From NCBI GenBank assembly GCA_002914845.1, contig JXTC01000659.1:27975-91974 (forward strand): 64,000 nt of DNA. Reading direction: 5' to 3'. Positions 12,215 to 22,989 of the stretch are shown piece by piece. A program made the translations under genes and the position numbers. The notes below the pieces were generated by a model. It saw only the letters and a list, made by a program, of their open reading frames with translations, did no database searches and had not been told where the DNA came from. Numbering within the stretch: position 1 is the stretch's first letter; the number at the start of each line of letters is the position of its first letter. Origin of the DNA: Trema orientale (lineage: Eukaryota; Streptophyta; Magnoliopsida; Rosales; Cannabaceae).

Positions 12215-13710
12215 TGTTGCAGATTTTAAAAATATAGCTACGCAAGTGCACGTGTCGAAACAAGTAATATAGTAGTGAGTGAGTATCGTCTCCACAGGGA
12301 TTGATTACCAAAATTATTTGTAAAAATATAAATGCCAAAAGAGCTAAATTAATGAATGAGAGATATCAATTTGCGAATAAAATAGCAACAATTAAAAGAT
12401 GCAAACAGGAATGTAAATATTGAGCAGAAAATAATAAGATCTAATCAAGTGAATGTGAATCAGTGGTTTGGATAAGCTGGGACTATTGAATCCTCTTTGG
12501 TTACAAATCTGGATTTAGTTACTGCAGCAACGCCTACGGCAAAAATCACTCCAGTAACCGAAAATTCATTCTGCACATATTAATCTTCCGAATTCAATAT
12601 GTTTAAAGTTCTTCAAACCAGATTTTACATATTCCTATGCTAACCCAGTTCTCAAAACATCATTTATAGTATCAATTCTCAAAGGGTTTGCATGGTAACA
12701 ATATATTCCTATACCATTACTAATTCAAAGATCTACTAAAGAGATGATTGAATCATGCATCATTCAAGCTAATCCAACTAAGATTAACCTTTCCAGAATT
12801 AATCCTAATTTGTTTATCCTGATATTGATGGCCAAGCAATAAAAGGAAATAAATATGAAGCTCACTTGAACAAACTAGAGGAAAATACCATAAACATTGA
12901 AAACAACTTTAATCCATCATTACAACCTCAGATTCATCATAATCCCAGCTAAGGAAGCTTAGCTCATGGTCTGAAATGTAAAAATCAGCATCCTAAAATA
13001 TTCCATTGATTACAGAAAGCTCAAGAAAAAAGAAACAAGAATTAAATACAAAGAAGACTAAAAGAAGTAAGAAAATGCTAGCTGGACGATGGAGGTTTAG
13101 CTCATTGCAGCTGCTAGTACGCCACCTCCTTCGTCCTTTCTTCTCTATACTATTTCCTCTCTCTCTTTCTTTCCTTTTCCGTATTGTGCTCTCAGCTCAA
13201 CCGCCACCACTCTCCTCCTCTTACAATACTCTTTTCCTTTTATATTAGGGTAAGTGATGTACCCTAGCACACATGTCAGCCAAAAAGAGGGGTGAGGACC
13301 ACTTTGCTTCATTTCCCTTTAGCTGGTATTCACTATTAGCTGTCAGCACCAGCTGTATGAAATTTATGCCAGCTGTTCGAAATAATCGCCAGCTGAAAAT
13401 TGAATCTGCTGTGCAGTATTGCTCCAGCAGGTTGCTGCAGCAAAATTGATTCCAGCTTTGACTTAAATTCAGCTTCCCTTCCAAGATGCTGCCCTTTAAT
13501 TTCTGCAAAACTAAAGAACAAATTTCAGCAATTTTAATTAAAATCAAGGGAGATAAGATGGATATTAACTACATTAGCTCTTAAACATCAGCAACACCAA
13601 AGACCAAAATAAAGTAAGGAAAGGCACCTAAACTACACAATTTATTCTTTTAAAGCAACTAACCTAAGACTAAAAACACACAAGATAACTCTATTTTCAT
13701 AGAGTTATCA
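12215..13710 (-). mobile_element. 5' LTR of an Athila-like element, facing left
   Basis: On the minus strand this 1496-bp LTR starts TGATAACTCTATGAAAAT (13710 downward) and ends AAATCTGCAACA at 12215, followed by the tRNA-Asp primer site and gag start. It aligns in inverse orientation with the copy at 13912-15385. The start itself contains a short palindrome (GATAACTCTAT with ATAGAGTTATC). Confidence 0.8.
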
Positions 13711-13911
13711 ATCAAATACTTGGAGAGTCCTTGGATCAGTATTCGCTTTGGTTTTCTTTGACATGGTTTTACACTGGATGAAACATTTGAAATGCTTTCG
13801 AAATTTTTCTCATAGTTTGGATACTTGCATTTGAGAATAAAGTTTGCACTAATGTTCTGCGTTGGTGATTTCCAATTTAGGTGTTCTAGTCTTGCATTTG
13901 ACTAGAAGTGG

Positions 13912-15385
13912 TGATAACTCTATGAAAATAAAGTTATTTGGTGTTCTTTAGTTTTAGAATAGTTATTTTGGAGAAATAAATTGTCTAATCTAGATGTCTT
14001 TGCTTGCTTTATTTTAGCATTTATGTTTTTTAGTGTTTAAGGTCTAATTTAGTTAATATTTATTTTATCTCTCTAATTTTCTAGTAAAATTGCTGAATTC
14101 TGGGTTTGAGCTCTGCAGAATTTTAAATGGCATCCCCTTAGGAGAAAAGCTGAATTTGAGCCAAAAGATAGAAACTGAGTTTTGCTGCAGTAAAGCCGGA
14201 GCATAGCTGAGTTAGCAGATTCTCTCTACCTGGCAACTTTTGTGCACAGTTGGTAGTGACTGTGTGACATTAAGTGGTAGCTAAGGAGAGATGATGCTAA
14301 AGTGGTCCTTATTCCCTTATTTGGTTGACACATATGCTAGGGTACCTCACACATTCTAATATAAAAGGAAAAGAAAGTATTGTCTGGGAGAGAGAAGGGG
14401 CTGAGCTAAGAGAGAAAAGGAAAAAGCAAGAGAAAAGAAGAAAGAATAGTACAAAGAAGGAAAGGATGAAGAAGGAAAGGGTATTAGCAGAGAAGGGCAC
14501 ATATAGTCATCATCTAGCTAGAGTATTTCATACTTTTTTTTATTCTTCTTTGAGTTTAATTTCTTCTTCTTTTTCTTGTATTTTTTTTATAATCAATGGG
14601 TTATTATGATTTGTCAATTTTCTTAATCCAGAACATAAGTTAAGTTTTCCATAGCTAGGATTGCGATGAATCTGAGGTTATAATGACTTTTTAAATGTTG
14701 TTTTGATGTTTATAGAAATAATCTTCTGTTAATTCAAGTGAGCTTAAATGTTAAATCTAGTTATTATTTGGCCACCAATATTTAAGAAAAATAAATTCTG
14801 ATTAACTCTAGAAAGGTTAATTCTAGTTTGAACTAGCTTGAATGATGCATGTTTCAATCATCTCCTTTGTAGCTCTTTGGATTCATGACATTATATGAAT
14901 ATATTATTATCGTGCATAACCTATAAAAATTGATACTATAAATTATGTTTTGAAAACTAGTTTGGTATAGGAATATGTTAAAAATTAGTTTGAAGAACTT
15001 TAATCGTAATAAATTCCGAAGATTATTATGTACAAATTAAATTTTTGGTTAACAAGAGTGATTTTGCCATAGCATTACTGTAGCGTTTGTAGCTAGAATT
15101 GCAACCAAGGAGGATTCAATAATCCTAGCTTAATTCCACCATTGATTCACAATCAATTGATTATATCGTGTTATTCTCTGCTTAATATTTACGTTTCTGT
15201 CTGTACCTATTAATTTTTACTATTTTACTGCAAATTTTTATCCCTCTTTTCTTAAACTATCTTGCTTGACGTTTAGATTGTGTACAATCAACTTAGTAAT
15301 CAATTCCTATAGAGAAGATACTCTACTCACTATTATATTACTTGTTCGGTATGTGCACTTGTGTAGCAACTATAAATCTGCAACA
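13912..15385 (+). mobile_element. Athila-like LTR, facing right (probable solo LTR)
   Basis: A 1474-bp copy of the same LTR family, starting TGATAACTCTATGAAAAT and ending AAATCTGCAACA. Flanks AGTGG (13907-13911) and AGTGA (15386-15390) differ at one base and look like an aged 5-bp target duplication. No tRNA-Asp primer site follows, so it is probably a solo LTR rather than the partner of the minus-strand LTR. Only about 200 bp separates the two. Confidence 0.75.
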
Positions 15386-16102
15386 AGTGATTTGTGTTTA
15401 GTGTTATTTCTCACTCTAGTCGGGGAACAGAAAATGGTTGTAAGCCATTGAACTCTTTTTGTCGCCTTCCATCTCTAAACTCGTTTATCTTGTGTAATGT
15501 AACACAAGGATTCTTGTTCTTCGTCTTAAACTCTATTCGATTATATTTTGTGCTTGGAAAAAGACTCATGTTAGAGTCATTGACTCGAAGATTGTCTAGG
15601 ACCAGATTCTAGCTGCAGACAAATAGGTATGTCCTAGGATATTATTGATCTAGTATGATCAGGGGAACGATATTCCTATACCTAACATTTGGTCTGCCAT
15701 TGTAGTTTGGTGCCTTACAATCAGTATTCGAAGTCTTGTATTCTCAACTTCTAGCCATAGTTATCATCGTTATCTTTTTAATTACTCACATACTTAAGGT
15801 TGTCATTTCCAACCATTGGTATTGAAATTCTTGTACCAACTAATAAGCCATCTTATGATTCTGTATCTCGTTGTATGCGTCCTTATCTCATATTATTGTG
15901 CAAGTCAGTATGTTGGCAGGATTGTGATGCCAGGTGAAGAGTGTCTGATTCACGCCCTTTTATTAACTAGTGTTCATTTCAATACTCTTAATTTTTATAG
16001 TCAAGTATTCACTACACTTTTAATGGCTATTTCATATAATATTGTTCATACTCCTAGTTTGTATTTGAATTTCGAGACGAAATTCCTATAAAGAAGGAAG
16101 AA
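15386..16102 (+). other. 3' internal remnant and polypurine tract of the Gypsy-type element
   Basis: No intact pol frame. The stretch ends TTTCGAGACGAAATTCCTAT followed by a purine-rich AAGAAGGAAGAA run just before the 3' LTR, the usual polypurine-tract layout of plant Gypsy elements. Confidence 0.55.
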
Positions 16103-16600
16103 TATAAAAACCCAAATTTTAAGAGGGTATTTTAGGGATTTTACTAATTTTTAGATTAAATAAGAGAGGGACTTACATGTAAAATTTTTGGAAGCATGGA
16201 CTAAAATGCAAATTTTTGGAGGACTAAAATGAAAGAAGTTTGAAAAATAAGAGACCAAAGTGCAATTTCGAAAAATTGCAATCCCTTTTGACCAAACCTA
16301 TGTGGCCTTCCATTTCCCTTCCCTTCGTTTTTCTCTCTCCCTCCCCCACGATCTCTCTCTCTTCCTCTCTCTTTGACAAAACACCACCGCTATCACCAAG
16401 TGCTGCCGATGCACTTTCGGCCTCTGATGACTACCACCACCACCCCGCGTTAAATCCTCGTGTCGCCAGTAACCACCAACAGGAGTTTCGTCACCATCAG
16501 AGCTACCATTCGCAGAAAAAAACCATTTTTGCCCAGATTAAAAGTTGCCATTGTTGAGTAGTTTAAGCTTTTCAAGAGTTGACTTTTTAATTGGGCCGTT
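16103..16600 (+). mobile_element. Truncated 3' LTR of the Gypsy-type element
   Basis: It starts TATAAAAACCC (the TG of the LTR start mutated to TA). It aligns, at roughly 85 percent by eye, with the first 600 bp of the 5' LTR at 7023, including the CT-rich leader and the AAGAGTTGACTTTTT stretch, then diverges near 16600. The divergence between the two LTRs indicates an old insertion. Confidence 0.7.
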
Positions 16601-18415
16601 TATTAAGTCCATAACAATTGAGTTATCTACTACTATTTTACCTTAAGTTTTGCTATGTTCTTGTTTAATTTAAGTTATTTCAATTATTTTCCTTGTTGTT
16701 TTGATGTTTTACTTGTTTATATTAATAGGAGAATAAAACAAAGGTGCTTGATGCAAAATAAGATAAATTACAGGTTTTTGACTAAAATAAATACTTACTT
16801 ACAAAGTCCTATATGGTCAGTAAATATTCAAACAGTTTTAAGAAATCCAATTGAAAATACTGTTCAAAGGTTTATATCTTTCAAACCATTATAAAATATT
16901 ATTTCAAATCAAATTCATCTTCCAAAGGTTCAAATATTCCAAACCATTATAAAACATCACATCAAAACCAGTACATATCTATTTAAGTCAAGCACATAAC
17001 AAGCAATACAATCAATGACATGTCTGAGCCATCAAAGATTGGTGACCGTAAGTATGTAATATTGTGTAAGTTACCCAAATGGGTGATTGCACATATATAC
17101 TGTATTTGAGTCATCTGAGTTAGTGACCGTGAGTATAATATGTAGTCCGAGCACCCTATATAGGGTACTGTAAGTCCGAGCACCCTGAAGGGGTACCGTA
17201 AGTCCGTCGATGGTGTAGGTACAATGAATACATGCAATGCTATATGTATAATAGGAATAAGAATATAAACCATTTTTCACAAAATCATAAAATAGACCAT
17301 GCAGTATTTTTAATTAACCAAGTTCAATTCTCAAAACTAAATTTTTATTCAAATTTGATTTCATAATAATTTTGGTAGCACAACAGTCATTTTTATCAAA
17401 ATCAATAAAATCTAGATCCAGCAGAAAATAGTTCCAAAACAAAATAACATGGCACGCTAAACAGTGTGACGTGCCTTCCAGATAGTTTAAATATGAAATC
17501 CTAACAAAAAAATGTATAAATCATATTTTTATCAAATATTTCATAAAATTTCATATATTTTCATATGTAAAAATCAAAATTAAATTCATTGTAAGGTCAA
17601 GTAATCAAATCCTTACCTCAATCGAATGACTAGATAGTACTACGGTACTATCGAGAGCATTAGGCGTCGTTTGGCGATTGTTCGGATGGTCGGAGGTCGG
17701 TTTCAAACCTTCGATCGTTTGGTTTGAAAATTCAATTTTCCAACGGAGTCTCGAATCGTGAAATAGATATCTCCACTAAATTCTTAGCATCCAAATTAGC
17801 TAGGTTAGACAAATAACTTAACCAATTCAGGCTCAGGCCAAAACCCAACCCGGTAGTATGCAAAACGAGGTGAATCTGAGCCGTTGGATTTCGTTTTCTG
17901 TGCCAATCACCAAATATAGTCGATATATATCAAACTTCAAGTTTTTATGAGTACATCACAAATATAAATTTGTCTGACGATCTAACAGTTGGATTAAAAA
18001 ATCACAATACAAAACTAAATAGCTCAAAACTAGCTAAAATGGCGAAACCCAATCCGGGCAATGCTGAGTCAAGATATATATACCATGTGATTGCTTGTGT
18101 TGAGATGAAGCTACAGAGATGTTTTCATAGCCTGAGGTGGCTAGAAACATTGCCGGCAGTCATATTTCTGTCGCGGTCATTTTCGTCGTCGCCGGCGAAC
18201 CAGAGCTCTACCGGCATCGTTACTCCAGCTGGATAGGTTTTCGGAGGTGCCGAGTTGGACCCAGGTGTTGGCACGACTCAGCGGCGACTATGGCATCGTG
18301 CAGTGTCGGAGAGAGGGAGAAAATGAGAGCTGAGGAGAGAGAGAGATTTATATACATATAATATTTTTTTTTGCTCAAATGACCAATTTACCCTTAAAAA
18401 TTTTGGGGTTTTACA
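16600..18415 (-). mobile_element. Gypsy-type LTR, minus strand, left end unclear
   Basis: On the minus strand it starts TGTAAAACCCC at 18415 and then follows the same order of landmarks as the other large LTRs: CT-rich leader, a CTAACCTAGCTA block, and the GGTAAGGATTTG-like block. A local direct repeat of AGTCCGAGCACCCT occurs at 17140-17210. I find no matching GTGACA end on the left, so it is truncated or fused to the 3' LTR remnant before it. Confidence 0.6.
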
Positions 18416-18469
18416 AGTAGTTAAATCACCGCGCACCACACTCCCAACTTTTCTAAATTGCTTCTCTAC

Positions 18470-19130
18470 ATGGGTATTTGGTTCAATCAAGGACAAAAAT
18501 TTTACCGAAATTTTGCCAAAATTTTTGAAAATTAAGGGTATCGAAATATCATTTAGGGATAAAAGAAAAAACTTTAGGGAAATATCGGTGAAATGTCGAT
18601 AAAAATATTGATTTCAGAAAAATTTCTTGGAAATTTCAGAAAAATTTCTGAACTTGAAGAAAAACTATAAGTTAACAAATTTTTCCTTTTTGTTCGATTA
18701 TTTTTAAAAGTATAACAATTTTATAACCTTTTACACATTTTATATACAATATATAAATATATTTCAATGTATTTTTTAAATTATAAATATTTTTTCGAAT
18801 TTTACATAAATTATATTATATATGACTTATTTTTTCATGCTTTAACTCTATTAATTATGTCTATTTCTTTTATTTTAATCATATTTTCACAATTTATGTA
18901 TGTAATTCATTCATGCATTCATAAGAAATATAGTGATTTTTATGGTTTTAAATTATACTATGCTTTCTTTTAACTTTTCTATGTTTTATACGAAATTTTC
19001 ATATTTTTTCCTAAATTTTCACCGATATCAATATTTTCCCTAATATATATATATATATGTATATCCTTAATTTTGGAGTACCAGTATCTCCACCAAAATT
19101 GACATTTTCGTCTTTGGGTTCAATGTACAG
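18470..19130. repeat. Degenerate inverted repeat, MITE-like
   Basis: The left part (GGTTCAATCAAGGAC, AAATTAAGGG, TTTAGGGAAATATCGGTGAA) reappears reverse-complemented on the right (TTCACCGATATC, TTTTCCCTAA, TCCTTAATTTTGG, GGGTTCAATGTAC). No coding potential and no clear target duplication, so class and ends are uncertain. Confidence 0.4.
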
Positions 19131-20110
19131 GACTATTGTTTCATCATCCTTCCGGTCGAGATAGAAAAATAAAGAACAAAAAATCCTTAAAATTTGCTCA
19201 TATCTAGTGATAGGTGACGTAGGTAACTGCGACATCATCATCACTTTTTTTCCCCCCCTCAAGAACTCACCTTCATAATATTACTTTTCTTGAACACGTG
19301 GTATGTTCACGATTTAATATTAAAGTAACTAAAATTTGGTGAATTAAAATAAAAATGAAATAAAGTTAGGTGTAGCTCTACTTTTAGTCTTAAATTTAAA
19401 TTACTCTCTAAATTAAGAAAGTGAGAAAACTATGAGATTCTCTTTGTAAAGAATTTATGGCAAAATTGGAAAGTCAATAAAAATAAATCTCCCTCTTTTA
19501 ATTTGGTTCAGTTTTTTCTTTTTTTCTCTTTGATAAAAATTTGGTTTAGTTTTAGTGGTTGCACACTACATATGCTAAGAACTTGAAAGCCCGTACATTA
19601 GTACATACCTTTTTTATGGGTTAGCATATCCACGTAATCTCTTCCTACTTATTTTAGAATCTCAGATCATATCCATTATCAAATCCCACATTGGTAAATT
19701 TTTAATATCAAAACCTTATGGGATAATTCTCACCTAATCATTATCATATCTAAGCTTTTCTCATTCCAGATTTTGTACATGTTCCATTTTTGGCAGGCAA
19801 GTTCGTCCATATCAGAGTTTTCATGCATGCATCAACAGTACTTCCCATGAGAATTGTATAATTTATCAAATATCTTTAAAAAAGATTAATTAATGTCTTC
19901 CAAATAATCCTAAAATATTCTCTTCTAACTTTTTACTTGGGTTTTCTAATAATAAGTTTCATGTTCAAAGAAAAAGAAAACTAATGAAATATAGAATACA
20001 GAAAATATTCATATATTACCGCCAGCTGCCAAATTAACTGCCTGAATGCAATATAAACAGTTTTTTAAAAAAAGGAAAATAAAAAATTGAAACGAAAACA
20101 GTTAATACAG
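19131..20110. other. Intergenic, upstream region of the YUCCA gene
   Basis: AT-rich single-copy-looking sequence without frames or repeats that I can classify. It should contain the distal promoter of the gene starting at 20200. Confidence 0.4.
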
Positions 20111-20116
20111 CTATCT

Positions 20117-20129
20117 ATATATATAAATA
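20117..20129 (+). promoter_or_regulatory. Candidate TATA box for the YUCCA gene
   Basis: TATATATAAATAA lies about 75-80 bp upstream of the start ATG, leaving room for a short 5' untranslated region. The surrounding sequence is AT-rich, so this is a positional guess. Confidence 0.45.
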
Positions 20130-20199
20130 ACCAGAAGTAGAACCTATATATCTGAAATATCATATAAGCTTAATTAAGGGCATAGACATATTTTTGAAA

Positions 20200-22167
20200 A
20201 TGGAGGAAGTAGAGGTGATCATAGTTGGTGCCGGCCCTTCCGGTCTGGCCACGTCGGCGTGTCTTAGCCGCCGCAACATCTCGAACATCGTGCTCGAAAG
20301 AGAGGAATGTTGTGGCTCTCTATGGAAGAAAAGGTCATATGACCGGGTGAAGCTTCATTTGGCCAAGCAATTTTGTGAGCTACCCCATATGCCCTACCCT
20401 AAAGGTACCCCTCAATTCGTCCCCAAGAATGAGTTTATCCAATACCTGGATAATTATGTGTCCCACTTTGGGATAACCCCACGCTATCTCCGTACCGTGG
20501 AGGCGGCCATTTTCGACGTCGACATCGGAAAATGGCGTGTCGCGGTGAGGAACACGGGGTTGGGTGTGGAGGAGGTCTATTATGGGGAGTTTCTGGTGGT
20601 GGCAACGGGAGAGAATAGTGAAGGTTATATTCCTGTGATAAAAGGGTTTGAGAGCTTTAGAGGGGTTTACATGCATTCGAGCTCGTACGTGAATGGGGTT
20701 GAGTTTGAGGGGAAAGATGTTTTGGTTGTGGGGAGTGGGAATTCGGGGATGGAGATTGCTTATGACTTGACACACTGGAAGGCCAAGACATCCATTTGCG
20801 TTCGTGGCCCGGTAAGCTTAATATTATTCTTTTACAGATCAAAGTCATATAATTTATCCACGTAGTTAATTGCTAATTAACATTTAACACCTCATTATAG
20901 TGCCTAGATCAGACCGTCAATATTGCAATATAGCTAAGCACAGTTGAAATTTCTCAATAATTAATTGTTGTTTGTCTAGATAGATATTAGATATCTCAAG
21001 CGTACTATTTATTGTACGGATCGTAGGAAGTTCTTTTTTTTTTTTTTTTTTTGAGGTATCGTAGGAAGTTCTTTTCTTTGCCTAAACGAGGAAATAGATT
21101 TTCACCACTGGTAATAATGATTTACTATATTAACTAAAATGGCAAATGCTATCTGTAGGACACACAAATGAGACTATGTTTTGTATTTTTTTTTTTTTCA
21201 TTATGTACACCTAGCTATATATATTTCAATGTGAAGCTATTCTAATCAATTTGAGAGAATAATCTTGAACTCATGTAATTAGTCCCCTAAAATTAAAACT
21301 CGAATTGAAGTTGAAGTTCACGAGAGATGACACATGACTTTCTTTTTCCTGTAATATCTCATGGTGTATATTTGTATTATATATATATATTTCAGATACA
21401 CGTTCTCACCAAGGAAATTGTGTTCGTGGCAATGTTTCTGTTGCAATTCTTTCATGTGAAATTAATCGACATAATGGCTGTTGCACTTGGCAAACTAAAG
21501 TACGGAAACTTATCCAAATTCGGTCTTCCAAGCCCGAAGAAGGGACCATTTTTCCTTAAAGCGACAACTGGTCGATCCGCCACCATTGATGTTGGCTGCG
21601 TAGAAAAAATCAAGGCGGGAGAAGTCAAGGTACATAATAATTTTTAAAATATTCCTATTTAATTATTAACATATATGTATTTTATCACATATTTTCTTGT
21701 ATACTAAACTCGCTAACCATATTATATGTATGATGTTTATGACAATGCTTTCCTTAGGTTTTCCCTTCCATAACCAGCATTGAGGGCAACGAAATAAAAT
21801 TTGAAAATGGCAAGATTGATCGCTTCGATGCTATAATATTCGCTACTGGCTATAGAAGCACCGTCCAAAACTGGCTAAAGGCATATATATTCTTATTTCT
21901 CTTATTATAAGTGACTTTTAAAGAATCCTGATCATAATTAGTTATTTAATATGAGTAATAACATATTTGTTGTCTTTATATACGCTCGAACAGGACAAAG
22001 ACTATTTGTTCGATGATAGTGGGATGCCCAAAGAAAGTTTCCCGAATCACTGGAAAGGGAAAAACGGTCTATACTGTGCTGGGTTTGCGAGACGAGGATT
22101 GTTAGGCATTTCAGATGATGCAGAAAATATAGCAAAGGATATTAGTATTGCTTTGAACAAAAATTGA
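20200..22167 (+). CDS. YUCCA-type flavin monooxygenase (indole-3-pyruvate monooxygenase), YUC10/11 clade
   Basis: YUCCA enzymes convert indole-3-pyruvate to indole-3-acetic acid (auxin) with FAD, NADPH and O2 in the cytosol. Four exons give 380 residues, usual for the short YUC10/11 clade: 20200-20811, 21396-21629, 21758-21880 and 21994-22167 (TGA stop). All junctions are phase 0. Introns 1 and 2 are GT-AG; intron 3 must use AAG|GC...CAG, because reading through meets stops and the family protein continues as NWLK-DKDY. Visible motifs: FAD site GAGPSG near residue 10, the FMO signature F-x-G-x-x-x-H-x-x-x-Y ([11 protein letters not shown]), NADPH site GSGNSG, and C-terminal FATGYRS. I start at ATG 20200; the frame upstream opens with TTG. 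By comparison with Arabidopsis YUC10/11 a seed role is plausible but inferred. A decayed copy lies at 33530-35152. Confidence 0.93.
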
Positions 22168-22808
22168 ATTTTTGTAAAAGAAAGTTGTATTTTCTTTATA
22201 TGCATATCACAAATTTTAGTAGCTTTTCTGTTAGTTGTTTGATCACTTGAGTAAAACTTAAGAATTCAATTCCGATGTACCTTATGATGCTTATCTGTTA
22301 GCTTATGGTTCTGAAGTACCTTATGATGCTTTTTGTTGTATCTTTTTAACAAATTAAGGATAAATAAGTTTTGATATCTTAATTAACTAATATTTTTACT
22401 TGCCGCAGTATTTTTTTACTACGCAAAAGTATGCCGCCATGCAATTACAATATTGGCTATTACAATACTTAAATGTCCCATAATTTGGTCGCTATTATTT
22501 TTGCACCATTTTTTCATTCTTTCGGGGCCATTTCTTTTTGCCACTAAAAGGCATATTTATAGTGGTATCTAGTTAATAATTTGATTGGTTAATATTTTAT
22601 ATCCATATATTACCATTTACCAAGATGCAACGAGAAAATGTTGTAAAACAAAATGCAGAAAATATAAATTATGCATTCATCTTCACGGAATAATTGGTTT
22701 AAAATTAGTAGGTCATTTTTATTACGTTCTCGTAACTACTAATATTGATTGTATATCTAATATTAATTATATATGTGACAAATTTAAAAGTTTACATATA
22801 TATATATG
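22168..22808. other. Intergenic, 3' side of YUCCA
   Basis: No gene seen. A short direct repeat (TACCTTATGATGCTT) occurs twice near 22278 and 22318. The YUCCA 3' untranslated region should lie in the first few hundred bases. Confidence 0.4.
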
Positions 22809-22984
22809 GAGCAATATTATGGGCACCAGTGGTGCCCAGCATAATATGATATGACAATATGTTATTGTGTTATCATAATTAATAAATTGGATCCTACATG
22901 AGATTTACCTGAAATGTAATTATAGTCATTCAATAACAAACTGCCACCTCATGTGCGGGTGGATATCATATGATGCACCATAGT
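22809..22984. mobile_element. Small MITE whose right end is split off by a solo LTR
   Basis: The left end GGAGCAATATTATGGGCACCA is mirrored by ATGCACCATAGTATTAT just before the LTR at 22990. The expected last bases of the inverted end (TTCATATATATA) are found after the LTR, from about 25975. The LTR therefore inserted inside the right terminus of the MITE. TA-rich bases on both outer sides could be its target duplication. Confidence 0.5.
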
Positions 22985-22989
22985 ATTAT

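Noticed and set aside
16553-16561. AGTAG as target duplication partner for the minus LTR ending at 18415
   Set aside because: The base right after it is not an LTR end and the match continues as ordinary 3' LTR sequence, so it is coincidence.
20380-20775. 131-codon minus-strand open frame
   Set aside because: Antisense to YUCCA exon 1, which carries all the family motifs.
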